Source: Solirubrobacterales bacterium (GTDB lineage Bacteria > Actinomycetota > Thermoleophilia > Solirubrobacterales > 70-9). From it: a stretch of 64,000 nucleotides of DNA. Below the pieces are notes generated by a model. It was given only the letters and a program-made list of their open reading frames with translations. It was not told the DNA's origin and searched no databases. The translations under genes and the position numbers were made by a program. The first letter of the stretch is position 1. Each line of letters starts with the position of its first letter. The stretch lies in the NCBI GenBank assembly GCA_016712175.1, contig JADJRQ010000001.1, forward strand, positions 558,001 through 622,000. Direction: 5' to 3'. Shown here piece by piece: positions 16,262 to 24,941 of the stretch.

Positions 16262-17944
16262 CCGTCGCCTTCGCGACAACCTTCCTCGCCTTGCGGCTCG
16301 ACCTCACCAGTCGCCGCGCGCCCTTGTTCAGGCGAAGCGTCACCTTGCGGGTCACCCCGGCCGGGACCTTGAAACCGTGTCCGGCCAGGGTGACCCGGCG
16401 CCGCTTCGACCCGGTCTTTACCTTGGACCGCGTCTTGATGACGACCTTGCCGCGGCAGGGACCGGAGACCTCGGATGCCGGGCACTTCAGCCGGAGCTTC
16501 ACCTTGCCGGACCGGTTCATCTTCAGCTTCTTGCCGAGGATCCGGACCTTGACGGTCTTGTCCAGGCTCACCGGAACCTCCGGGGCGACTTTCCACAGCT
16601 CGTAGCCATGGGTTCCGTCGTCAGCGCCGAAGTAGAGCTCATTCTTGAACTCGATGTAGTCGTTCGGTTCGGAACCTGCCGACCCCTGCAGGATGTCGGC
16701 GAACAGCTTGGGCGAACCGCTATTCATTGAGAAAAGCTCCCAACCGAGCTGGCCGTTGTTGGCGGTGAAGAAGACCTCCCCCGCGTACTCGGTGTAGTCG
16801 TAGGACTCGGAACTGTCCTCTCCGGGATTCAGGTCGGCGACCAGGCTGGTGGTGACGCCATCGGTCTGCCACGGTTCGTCTCCGGCCACACCATCGTTGG
16901 CCGCGAAGTAGAGCTTCCCGCCGGACACGAGGAACCCACCCGGCGCGGAGGAATCGGCTCCGGGGCGGATGTCGGCCACACGGGTGGTGGTCGCAGCCCG
17001 GAATACCCCGTCGGTGCGCCAGAGCTCACGGCCGCTGAGCCCATCGTCGGCCATGAAATAGATCTGACCGTTGTAGCTGGTCATGCCCGAGGGGTTCGAA
17101 TTCGGCGCGCCAGGCGCAATGTCCGCCACCTCACTGGTCACGAGGCCGTTGGTCCGCCACAGTTCGTTGCCCGTGAGCGCTGTCCGCGCCCGGAAGTAGA
17201 GCTGGCCATCGACAGCCGTGAGGCCGGCGGGGGTACTGGATTGTGCCGCCGGATTGATGTTCGCGAAAAGTGATGTCGCGGCGCCGTCGGTGCGCCACAG
17301 TTCGGTGCCGGCAACGCCGTCATCTGCCCGGAAGTAGAGGTAGTTGCCGAACTTGGTCATCTCGTTCGGTGAGGAGTTGGGGCCGCCGGGATTGATATCG
17401 GCAAGCATCGTGGTCGAGTTGCCGTCAGAGCGCCAAAGCTCGCGGCCATTCGTGCCGTCGTCCGCACTGAAGACGACGTCATTGCCCAACTGAACGAGGG
17501 CGGTGGGCGACGAAGAATCGGCGCCCGGACGATATCGTGGACCAGATTGGTCTTGGTGCCATCGGTTCGCCACAATTCGCTTCCGTGGGCCGCGTCATAG
17601 GCCCGGAAGTAGACGAAGTCGCCCACCGCGAGCACCCGCGACGGATTCGAGTCCTTCTTTCCCAGGTTGATGTCGGCAACCATTTCCGGATTCACGCCGT
17701 CACTTCGCCAGAGTTCACTTCCGTTGACGCCATCGTCCGCCTCGAAGTACATGTATTCACCAACGACCACGGCCTCTCTGGCCCCCGAGGGGCTCGGTCC
17801 GGGATTGATGTCAGTCGCGATGCGGGCTTCGAGCGCGGCCCCGGCGGTACTCGCCGAAACGGCCGAGGCACCCAGCACAGCCAGCACGGCGGCCAGGGTC
17901 AGCAGAGCGATTCGTTTGGTCAGTTCGATCAGTCTCGCATTCAT
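16200..17944 (-). CDS. Secreted ELWRTDG-repeat protein 1 (one-base frameshift)
   Basis: Two overlapping frames (17944 to about 17530, then to 16200) make one protein of about 580 residues. A missing base near 17530 breaks it: restoring it gives DIRPGADSSSPTAL in phase. A signal peptide (IALLTLAAVLAVLGASAVSAS) is followed by about eight repeats of the type YFxADDGxxGxELWRTDGxxTxLVxDIxPGxxSSxP, the ELWxxDGT repeat pattern, probably a beta-propeller. The last 120 residues are a basic beta domain (KVRILGKKLKMNRSGKVKLRLKCP ... NVTKRMKLRVA). The start codon is at 17944, 71 bases from a motif shared with the second ELWRTDG gene. It lies immediately downstream of an ECF sigma factor gene. No enzymatic role is visible; a surface function is inferred. 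Confidence 0.8.
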
Positions 17945-18014
17945 TCAGATCACAACCTTCAGTACGTAGGTGGCTCCTTGGAGCCCTTGTGTCTGAACAA
18001 CGGAGCAGGCGGCT

Positions 18015-18024
18015 GTTTCTTACG
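18015..18024 (-). promoter_or_regulatory. Shared promoter-like motif CGTAAGAAAC before ELWRTDG gene 1
   Basis: On the minus strand the sequence TTTTTCACCGGCGGCGTAAG and then AAAC ends 71 bases upstream of the start at 17944. A close copy (TTTTCATTCGCCGCGTAAG, AAAC) is found 73 bases upstream of the second ELWRTDG gene. Matching distance and sequence at two paralogous genes suggest a common promoter or operator. Assignment to the neighbouring ECF sigma factor is inference. Confidence 0.45.
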
Positions 18025-18057
18025 CCGCCGGTGAAAAAGTTCTGGAACCCCTGCTGG

Positions 18058-19470
18058 TCAGCCCTTGATGTTGGGCGGTGGGGTCGGAGGATTCGGGGGT
18101 GTGGGCCGGGTCGGGGGCGTGGTTGTAGGAGGCTGGGTCGGAGGCGTCGTCACCGGCGGATCCACCGGCGGCGGAGTCGGATTTGCGGGAGGGTCTGGAG
18201 GGGTGGACGGATTGTTTGATCCGCCGCCCTGGTTGCCGCCACCGCCCGACGGGCGCGGAGACCGGACCTGACCCGAGCTGCCGGGCGTGGCCGGCACTCC
18301 AGACGGAACCGTCGCTGGAGCCGGTGTCGCGGTTTGCGGAACCGTTGTCTCGACGGCCCGCTTCTTCCTGGCCTTCTTCCTGGCCGGTTGTTTCTTGGCT
18401 TTGACGACCGAAGTTTCGACTGATGGCGGTTCAACCGGGTCAGCGTCCCGGGTGGCGTCATCGACAGCGGCCGCCAGGTAGGCCACCCCGACGATCACCA
18501 GGACCACCGCGGTGGTGACGAGCGCCCGGAACTTGCCGCGGCTGGGGTCCGCAACCGGGTCGGAACCCGACTCAGGATCGGCCTCGGCGCCACCAACCGG
18601 CCGCTCGACGCCCGACCAGTCGGCACCGACTGTCGCGGCCGCCTTGGCCAGGGTGTTGCGGAAGAGGTAGGCCGCGGGAATGACCGGGACCCAGGCGCGA
18701 TAGGAGACGCCGGCCTCCGCCATCTCCTCGTTTGCGACCTGGCAGCCGGAGCAGCCGGTCAAGTGGGTTTCCAGCCAGATCCGCCGCTCCGGTGAATCGA
18801 GCTCGCCGTCCTGGCGCATCGCGAGCAGCGGCAGCGCCTGCTCGCAGTCGGCCGAGACCGGCGCGACCGAAGCGGCGACATCGAGCCGCACCTCGCTGCG
18901 CAGATTGGTCCGCGCCCGGGAGATCAGCTGGGCGACCGAGTTCGAGTTGAGATCCATGGTCGTTGCGATCTCGGCGTAGCTCATGCCTTCGACTTCACGC
19001 AGGGCCAGCACTTCGCGCTGGCGCACCGGCAGTCTTGAGTTGGCCGCGCTCACCGAATCGCGCTGCGCCCCCAGCATCGCCGAGCGGACCGGATCGGTCT
19101 CGACCCCGGCCCGGTCGCGGTGGAGGTGGGCGTCGAGATCCTCGGTGATGTCGCCAGACGGCTGGGTTCTCTTGCGTTTTTCGATCATGTCGTAGCTCGT
19201 GTTTCTGGCTGAAGTGAAGAGATAGGGACCGAACTCGAATTGCTTTCCTGCCATGTCCGGGAGACGCTTGAGGACCCGGACGAATGCTTCCTGGGTGGCA
19301 TCCTCGGCGTCTTGCTTGTCGGAAAGCAGACGGAGGCAGTAGTTGTAGATCCGCTTTTCATAGGCGTTGTAGAGGGCGGCGAACGCGGCGCCGTCTCCGG
19401 CGGCCGCATTCCTCGCCAAGTCGAGCTCCTCCGCCCCGGGGACATCACCGGTTTTTCGAATCTGGTTCAA
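18058..19470 (-). CDS. ECF sigma factor fused to zinc-finger anti-sigma, membrane segment and Pro-rich tail
   Basis: About 470 residues. Sigma region 2 (FAALYNAYEKRIYNYCLRLLSDKQDAEDATQEAF) and region 4 (RLPVRQREVLALREVEGMSYAEIATTMDL, then NSVAQLISRARTNLR) identify a group IV sigma factor. A zf-HC2-like module follows (DGELDSPERRIWLETHLTGCSGC, His-x3-Cys-x2-Cys), then one membrane helix (ALVTTAVVLVIVGVAYLAAAV) and about 150 residues rich in Lys, Pro and Thr that would lie outside. Normally the anti-sigma is a separate protein. The frame is open to 19599, overlapping the upstream gene; I favour a TTG at 19470 preceded by GGGAAG, but the start is uncertain. It lies between two ELWRTDG genes on the same strand. 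Confidence 0.82.
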   Translation of the reverse strand: MNQIRKTGDVPGAEELDLARNAAAGDGAAFAALYNAYEKRIYNYCLRLLSDKQDAEDATQEAFVRVLKRLPDMAGKQFEFGPYLFTSARNTSYDMIEKRKRTQPSGDITEDLDAHLHRDRAGVETDPVRSAMLGAQRDSVSAANSRLPVRQREVLALREVEGMSYAEIATTMDLNSNSVAQLISRARTNLRSEVRLDVAASVAPVSADCEQALPLLAMRQDGELDSPERRIWLETHLTGCSGCQVANEEMAEAGVSYRAWVPVIPAAYLFRNTLAKAAATVGADWSGVERPVGGAEADPESGSDPVADPSRGKFRALVTTAVVLVIVGVAYLAAAVDDATRDADPVEPPSVETSVVKAKKQPARKKARKKRAVETTVPQTATPAPATVPSGVPATPGSSGQVRSPRPSGGGGNQGGGSNNPSTPPDPPANPTPPPVDPPVTTPPTQPPTTTPPTRPTPPNPPTPPPNIKG

Positions 19471-19516
19471 CTCGGCTTCCCGAGGCGGAGGCTCAACTAA
19501 CGGCTCTCTTTCCTGC

Positions 19517-21114
19517 TCATCTGCCGACCACGATACGCATCGACTTCGTGACCTTGCTGCTGTTGCCCACAGCATCGCGCACCTTGGCCGAAACGACAAC
19601 CCGGCGGGCTCGGCGGTTGGTCTTCAACAACCGCTTCTTCGCCTTCTTCGGGCGGACCTTGTAGGTCTTGGTCTGGCCGGGCGCCAGCTCGAAAGACACA
19701 CTGCCGATGGTGATCTTTCCGCTTCTTGCCGTGGAACCGGACTTTTGCCTTCGTCTTCACGACACCCGTCCTTCGCACGGACCCGATTCCTCGGTGGCCG
19801 GGCACCTGAGCCGCAGCCCATGACTCCTGACCGCTTGAGCTTCGACTTTGAACCGAGGATGCTGACACTCACATTCGTGTCAGGCACCACATCCGAGATC
19901 CGGAAGAGCTCGAATCCATGGACTCCATCGGACCCGATGAAGTAGAGGTCGCCTTTGTACGCCGTGAACTGGCCCGGATTCGATCCGGCTTCACCTTCGT
20001 AGATGTCCTTGACCAGATCGGCGCCGGCGCCGTTGCTTCGCCACAACTCCCGTCCGTGGGAGCCGTCCTCGGCCGAGAAGTAGAGCTGGTCACCACTGGC
20101 GAAAAGCTTTGACGGAGTCGAAGAATCGACCCCGGGCCAGACGTCTGCCACGAGGGTGGTCACGGCAACTGGCCACACACCGTCGGTCCGCCAGAGTTCG
20201 GTCCCGGCCGGCACTGTCGTGGCCCGAAAGTAGAGGTGGTTCCCCATCTCGGTGAATCCCGACGGATTCGAACTGCCCGCCCCGTTGATGTTTTTCAGGA
20301 TGGCTGTGCTGACACCATCGGTCCTCCAGGGCTCGATTCCCGCTCCGGCGGTTTCCGCACGGAAGTAAAGGGAGCCGTGGAACTCCGTGAAATCACCGGG
20401 ATTCGAATCAGAGGCACCAACTCGGATGTCCTTCCACAACGTCGTGATGGCCCCATCGGTCCGCCAAAGCTCTGCTCCGGCTACACCGTCATCGGCCCGG
20501 AAGTAGACGCGGCTGCCAAGCACGGTGAGTTCTGACGGGTTCGAAGCGCCCGCACCGGGATTGATGTCCATGAGGCGTGAGGTGGTCACGCCGTCGGTCC
20601 GCCAGAGTTCACGTCCCGTGGCGCCGTCGTCGGCGGTGAAGACGATCGCTCCGCCAATCGCGGTCAACTGAATCGGCTGCGAACCGTCGGTGCCGGGCCG
20701 GATGTCTTCAACGAGAGTTGTGGCTGTCCCGTCGGTCCTCCATAGCTCGATTCCGTGGCTGCCATCGTCGGCCCGGAAGTACAGGTAGTCACCGAGGACG
20801 GTGAACTGGCTCGGATAGGAGCTGTCAACCCCGGGGTTGATGTCGGAAACGAGAGTCGTCCCGGTTCCGTCGCTTCGCCAGAGTTCCGTTCCTTTGCCTT
20901 GGCCCCGCGCGGAGAAGTAGAGGTACCCGTTGAACTCGATGGGGCTGTTCGGGTCCGAACTACTCGGGCCCTGGTTGACGTCCGCTACAAGCTGGACTTC
21001 TTTCTCGGCGGATGCCGGACCGGCCGCGAGGCCGAGGCCGTCGAAGACCGCAATCAAAGTGCCAAGGACCAGTCTCATGACCCCTGTCGTCGAATTGCTT
21101 CGAAATGCGCTCAT
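19517..21114 (-). CDS. Secreted ELWRTDG-repeat protein 2 (several indels near C-terminus)
   Basis: Reconstructed length is about 530 residues. After a signal-like N-terminus (VMRLVLGTLIAVFDGLGLAAGPASA) come about nine YLYFRADDGxxGxELWRTDGxxTTLVxDIxPG repeats, then a basic beta domain. The main frame is good from 21114 to about 19835. To keep the family C-terminus one must restore a base near 19819, restore a base near 19764 and remove one near 19716. This gives LRLRCPATEESGPCEGR, VVKTKAKVRFHGKKRK and SFELAPGQTKTYKV through to VVGR at 19517. It is a paralogue of the gene at 16200-17944 and lies directly upstream of the ECF sigma gene, so the two could share a transcript. Confidence 0.78.
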
Positions 21115-21186
21115 GATTCATTCACTTCCTTCAGCGTTTGGTCGGCCGGCTTTCGGCCCTGTGACCTTCTAACGGTGAAGTCGCCG

Positions 21187-21196
21187 GTTTCTTACG
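21187..21196 (-). promoter_or_regulatory. Shared promoter-like motif CGTAAGAAAC before ELWRTDG gene 2
   Basis: This is the second copy of the motif described at 18015-18024, located 73 bases upstream of the start at 21114. The conserved part on the minus strand is TTTTCA, 5-8 bases, then GCGTAAGAAAC. Function is inferred. Confidence 0.45.
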
Positions 21197-21263
21197 CGGC
21201 GAATGAAAACTCTTCCCTGGCTCCCCCTGAGTCTGACCCATGGGGAATCGAGGCAAATACTTC

Positions 21264-21374
21264 TCAGGCGGTGTTCCGCGGCTTCGGTTCCGAGCGCGGT
21301 TCCAGCTGGATCTGCTTCTCGGCGTCCCGGATCCCTTCATCGAACTGCCGGTCTTCAGGGGGTGGTAATTTCAC
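21264..21374 (-). CDS. Possible 36-residue small hydrophilic protein
   Basis: A GTG at 21374, preceded by GGAAGA at a reasonable distance, opens a 37-codon frame ending with TGA at 21264. The peptide is charged (PEDRQFDEGIRDAEKQIQLE), looks helical and has natural amino-acid composition. It begins 25 bases downstream of the DUF2630 stop on the same strand. There is no recognised family, and the frame may be chance. The rest of the 21115-21398 gap holds the promoter region of the ELWRTDG gene. Confidence 0.3.
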   Translation of the reverse strand: MKLPPPEDRQFDEGIRDAEKQIQLEPRSEPKPRNTA

Positions 21375-21398
21375 AGCCAGTCTTCCGGGGATCGCTGA

Positions 21399-21646
21399 TC
21401 AACCTTTGTAATTTTCGACCGTGTTCGCATCCCGTAGTTCGGCGTCCGCCGGGTTGCCGCCGGTCTCGCGCATCGAACGGCGCTGGCGCATCATGTCCCA
21501 GTAGCGGTCAAGGTCCACCTGAATCTCTTTCAGTCTTGCGTGCTCATCGCCATCCAGGCCATCGTCGGCCTGCGCCTTCTCGAGCAGTGAATGCTCTTCG
21601 GGAGACAAGATTTCTCGATTTGGTCCATTACGTCATGATCAGGCAT
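21399..21646 (-). CDS. DUF2630 family protein (one-base frameshift near start)
   Basis: A small cytoplasmic protein of about 82 residues with the DUF2630 pattern SPEEHSLLEKAQADDGLDGDEHARLKEIQVDLDRYWDMMRQRRSMRE and an acidic C-terminal tail. Function of the family is unknown. The visible frame begins at 21608 without a good start. An ATG at 21646 with an AAAGGA ribosome site five bases upstream reads MPDHDVMDQIEK and joins the main frame if one A is added to the AAA run near 21611-21613. That start gives the usual family length. Confidence 0.8.
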
Positions 21647-21708
21647 TTGATCCTTTCTCGGTGTTCCAAAGGGAGGTACCCGGAGGCGCCACTACTCATG
21701 AACCTTAG

Positions 21709-22447
21709 TCAGGCGCCGAGTTGGCCCTTGAGGTTCTCGAGTTCCAGGCGCAGTTCACTGACCTCGCGCTCGAGCTTTTCGATGCGCTCTGTTTCCGGCG
21801 TGTCGGCCGGCACGGGCAGTGGCTCAGGCGATGACTGGGCAGCGATCACTGCCTGCGGACTCTCATCGTCGGCGGGCACTGTTGCGGCCGGATAGTTCGC
21901 AGATTGGTCGTTTCCGGCCTGATCGTTCGCGGCCTGGTCGTCTCCAGCCTGGTCGGCCTCGACTCCACCGACGAGTTGCCGGTAGCGCTCCTCCTTCTGA
22001 CCGGGGCGGCGCGCCAGGCGCTCGGCCAGGCCGCGGGAAATCAGGGCGTCGAGCGTGGTCTGGATCGCCGCCAGATCGTGAAAGGCGAAGAGCCGCTCGG
22101 TGCGCTGTTTGAGCTCGCCCGGAGTCTGGGCACCCCGCAGCATCAGCACGGCGAGGACCGAGAGCTGATCCTCGTCGAGCTTGAGTTCAGTGTCGAAAAG
22201 CTGCCGGTACTTCGGCACACGGCTGCTGTGGCCGGAGGCCGAGCGGATCCAGCGGCGGCGGCCGAGTTCGCCAAGCGCACGGCGGACGGTCGCTTCGTCA
22301 TAACTGACGACCGGATCGCGGTTGGTCGACTGGTTGCAGGCATTGACCAGCGCGTTCAGGGTCAACGGGTAGTGGTCAGGCGTAGTTCGCTGCTTCTCGA
22401 CCAGACAGCCCAGCACTCCGCACCTCTTCATCAGTGGGACCAATCAT
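21709..22447 (-). CDS. YceH/DUF480 family winged-helix protein
   Basis: About 245 residues. The N-terminal part has LGCLVEKQRTTPDHYPLTLNALVNACNQSTNRDPVVSYDE, the diagnostic YceH/DUF480 tandem winged-helix region, then RALGELGRRRWIR and SVLAVLMLRGAQTPGELKQRT. A linker rich in DQAxxDQAxN repeats follows, and the end is a coiled coil (RIEKLEREVSELRLELENLKGQL). The natural start appears to be the ATG at 22447 (MIGPTDEEVR); one extra T at 22417 shifts the frame before VLGCLVEK. The family function is not established. Confidence 0.83.
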
Positions 22448-22469
22448 GGCCGCAGCCTACCGACCCAAC

Positions 22470-22582
22470 GGCAGATTTCACCGATCAGGGGCAAGAGATC
22501 GTTGCCGAACATCTGAGCCTCGAAGCCTTCTGCTTCCGGCCACGATTTCGCCGATCGGGGATAAGGTCGTTGACGGAAACTT
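22470..22582. repeat. Imperfect direct repeat of about 38 bases in an intergenic gap
   Basis: Two related segments (22470-22512 and 22544-22582) share GATTTCrCCGATCrGGG and, a few bases later, TCGTTGmCG, with a few mismatches. They lie in the 142-base gap between the YceH start and the end of the ZIP gene. No gene or RNA fold is evident; a protein-binding role is possible but unproven. Confidence 0.35.
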
Positions 22583-22589
22583 TGAACGG

Positions 22590-23783
22590 TTACCGGAGGC
22601 CGGTTAGGTAAAGGGCCAAGGCGCCTGTTGCGGGGCTGCCGGCGGGGACCGGGGTGAACGTCTTTCCGTCTTCGTCCTTCATCGCCGGGACCAGTTGGAC
22701 CACCACCTGGAGGATCGCTCCGACGCCGATGCCGATCAGGGCGGCAGCGATCTCGTCACTCGAGACCGAGCCACCGGCCAGGGCTCCGAGAATGGCCGGC
22801 CCGCCGGCGATCAGGCCGAGGCCGAGCAACGACCGCAACCGGGGCTTCTGCGAGGCGAGCGGCGCGACGATCGCCAGGCCCTCCGTCGTGTTGTGAATCG
22901 CGAAACCGATGATCAGTGCGCTTCCGAGGGCCAGCTCCCCGACCGCGTAGGCGGAACCGATCGCCAGCCCTTCGCCGAAATTGTGGAGGCCGATTCCAAT
23001 CGCCACCATCAGGGCGAGGTGCCAGGCAGAGGCCCCTGCCTTCTCCGATTTCCGGCGCCGGCCCTTCATGTAGGAGTCGATCCCGGAAAGGACCAGGAAG
23101 GCGAGTCCGGCCGCGAGGAAGACCAGGGCGTTCCCGCCGAATACCCCCGGGCCAAGGGCTGCCAGATCCATCGCCTCGAGCGTGCCGTCGATCGCGAGGA
23201 AGGCGAGCAGGCCGACCGTGAAAGCGATCAGGGCCGAGGTCCAGCGGCGGCCTCCGCGCCGGAGCAGAGGCAGGGCGAGCATGCCGAGGGTCACCGGGAT
23301 GATGCCGACGTAGAGGCCGATCAGAATCATCGAGACCAGGAAGTTGCCTCCGGCTTCGGGAGTCTCGACCGCCGCGTCGATCGTATGCGGGATCACGACT
23401 CCGGTCGAGGTGAGCAGTCCGATCGCGTAGGGGTTGCCATCGATCCAGGGATAGTCGAGCTTCAGTTCCTCCTCTCCGAGGCGTCCGATCGGCCTCTTGC
23501 CGCCGGTGAAGTTGACATACGAATCGTTGACCGTCGCTTGAGCGACGGTGACGTCGTCCGGGCCGGCATTGCGAACGGTCAGGTGGATCTCCCCCGGATC
23601 GAGCACGGTCTTCTCGACCGCCAGATCCTCGATCGGCGGACCCTTCCGTTCAGGCAGTGTGTCGCCGCCGAAGGAGCCGATCGCAACAAGCACCACCGCG
23701 ATGACGGCCAGCACGCCGAGCGCCATCGCCCATAGCGGGATGCGCTCGCTCAGGCTTTGCTTCGGAGTCTTGCCTTCGCTCAT
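22590..23783 (-). CDS. ZIP-family metal transporter with N-terminal extracytoplasmic beta domain
   Basis: A 397-residue membrane protein. One membrane helix (residues 16-37) is followed by a 100-residue beta-rich domain (LAVEKTVLDPGEIHLTVRNAGPDDVTVAQATVN), then about eight membrane helices. The metal-binding helices carry HNFGEGLAIG and HNTTEGLAI, the hallmark of ZIP transporters of Zn2+, Fe2+ or Mn2+. Most ZIP proteins lack the N-terminal outer domain seen here. Its ATG overlaps the end of the multicopper oxidase frame by four bases, so the two are co-translated. A DtxR-like box precedes the operon, consistent with Fe or Mn control. Confidence 0.87.
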   Translation of the reverse strand: MSEGKTPKQSLSERIPLWAMALGVLAVIAVVLVAIGSFGGDTLPERKGPPIEDLAVEKTVLDPGEIHLTVRNAGPDDVTVAQATVNDSYVNFTGGKRPIGRLGEEELKLDYPWIDGNPYAIGLLTSTGVVIPHTIDAAVETPEAGGNFLVSMILIGLYVGIIPVTLGMLALPLLRRGGRRWTSALIAFTVGLLAFLAIDGTLEAMDLAALGPGVFGGNALVFLAAGLAFLVLSGIDSYMKGRRRKSEKAGASAWHLALMVAIGIGLHNFGEGLAIGSAYAVGELALGSALIIGFAIHNTTEGLAIVAPLASQKPRLRSLLGLGLIAGGPAILGALAGGSVSSDEIAAALIGIGVGAILQVVVQLVPAMKDEDGKTFTPVPAGSPATGALALYLTGLR

Positions 23784-24847
23784 CCTTCAACCTCGAAGAA
23801 GCCCATCCAGCCGAGCTCGGCGAATTCGGTCTTGTGGGCGTGAAACATGTACCTGCCGGTGTGCGGGAAACGCATCTCAAGGATGCCGCGCTGGCCCTGC
23901 ACCTGGCTGATCGTGTCGGTGAATTCAGTCGGCTCGAGCCGGGTGCCGGTCGGGTAGTAGTCGAAGAAGTTGCCATGCAGGTGGAAGGAATTGATCGGGT
24001 CGTACTCGAGCAGGTTGCTCAGGTAGATCCTGACCAGCTGGTCCTGCTTGACCTTGATCGGTTCGTACATGTAGGCGAACGGGACGCCATTCACGAAATA
24101 CAGCTCGTTCCCTTCGCCGTCGAAGGTGGTGTTGTATCCGGCCTGGACCATGACCATCTCGTCTGCTTCCGGGCGACCCTCCTTCGGATCGATGATGAAA
24201 GTCCCGTACATGCCGCGCGCGATGTGTTCGGCCAGTGGTTCAGCGTGGCAGTGAAACATGTGCATGCCAAAGGGCTCGGACTCGAATTCGTAAGAAGTGC
24301 TTTCGCCCGGCTGAATCAGTCCGGCACCCTGTCCGGGAACGCCATCCATATCAGCCGGATGGATCCCGTGGAAGTGAATCGTGTGGGGATGAGCCGAACC
24401 GTTGCCGAAATTGATGCGCAGGCGCTCGCCCTCTTTCGCCCGCAGGGTCGGCCCCGGTACCCGGCCGTTGAAGGTCCAGGCCGGGAAGTAGACCCCGGGA
24501 GCAACTTCTATTTCCCGGTCGATGGCGTTGACGGTCCACTCACGAAGGGTCCTGCCGTCGGGCAGCTTGCTGGTCTCGCCCCAGTCGAAGTCGCGCAGGA
24601 TTTCAGTTGGATCCCAACCATTGGCTCGGTAGTCGATCTTCGACCCCTCCTGGAACATCGCTCCCGCATGTCCGCCGTGTCCGCCGGAGCCGTGCATGTC
24701 GATCGTCTCGGCCGAGATCACCCCGTTCATCGAGCCATCGGCGTTCATGGCGCTGGCAGAGCTGGATCCAAGTATCACGCCGGCCCCTCCGGCGGCAGCG
24801 GTCACTCCTGCCTTGCGGAGCAGGTCTCTTCTGGTAGTCATTTTCAC
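23780..24847 (-). CDS. Two-domain multicopper oxidase, Tat-exported
   Basis: A 355-residue cupredoxin protein. The N-terminus TTRRDLLRKAGVTAAAGGAGVILG is a twin-arginine signal. A His/Met-rich segment (DMHGSGGHGGHAG) follows. Copper motifs are HTIHFHGIHPADMDGVPG and MFHCHAEPLAEHIARGMYG in domain 1 (type 1 site with Cys), and NSFHLHGNFFDY and MFHAHKTEFAELGWMG in domain 2, where the type 1 Cys is absent. That arrangement fits two-domain oxidases with type 1 copper in the first domain. Likely substrates are Fe2+, Mn2+ or phenols. It heads an operon with the ZIP transporter. Start is the ATG at 24847 or the in-frame ATG at 24841. Confidence 0.87.
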   Translation of the reverse strand: MKMTTRRDLLRKAGVTAAAGGAGVILGSSSASAMNADGSMNGVISAETIDMHGSGGHGGHAGAMFQEGSKIDYRANGWDPTEILRDFDWGETSKLPDGRTLREWTVNAIDREIEVAPGVYFPAWTFNGRVPGPTLRAKEGERLRINFGNGSAHPHTIHFHGIHPADMDGVPGQGAGLIQPGESTSYEFESEPFGMHMFHCHAEPLAEHIARGMYGTFIIDPKEGRPEADEMVMVQAGYNTTFDGEGNELYFVNGVPFAYMYEPIKVKQDQLVRIYLSNLLEYDPINSFHLHGNFFDYYPTGTRLEPTEFTDTISQVQGQRGILEMRFPHTGRYMFHAHKTEFAELGWMGFFEVEG

Positions 24848-24864
24848 TCAACCAGTAAATCATA

Positions 24865-24880
24865 TTTAGGCATGCCTCAA
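24865..24880 (-). promoter_or_regulatory. DtxR-like box upstream of the multicopper oxidase-ZIP operon
   Basis: TTTAGGCATGCCTCAA (coding strand TTGAGGCATGCCTAAA) is a near-perfect palindrome 18-33 bases upstream of the oxidase start. It resembles MntR/IdeR-type operators and shares TTTAGG-N5-CTCAA with the box before the DtxR-family gene at 15405-15420. Further arms CAGTAAAT (24853-24860) and ATTTACTG (24880-24887) flank it. Metal-dependent control is inferred. Confidence 0.6.
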
Positions 24881-24941
24881 TTTACTGATGCCCGTGGGTG
24901 TTCCTGCTGTCCGGAACGATCCGCCGGTAGCCTCAGCGCCT

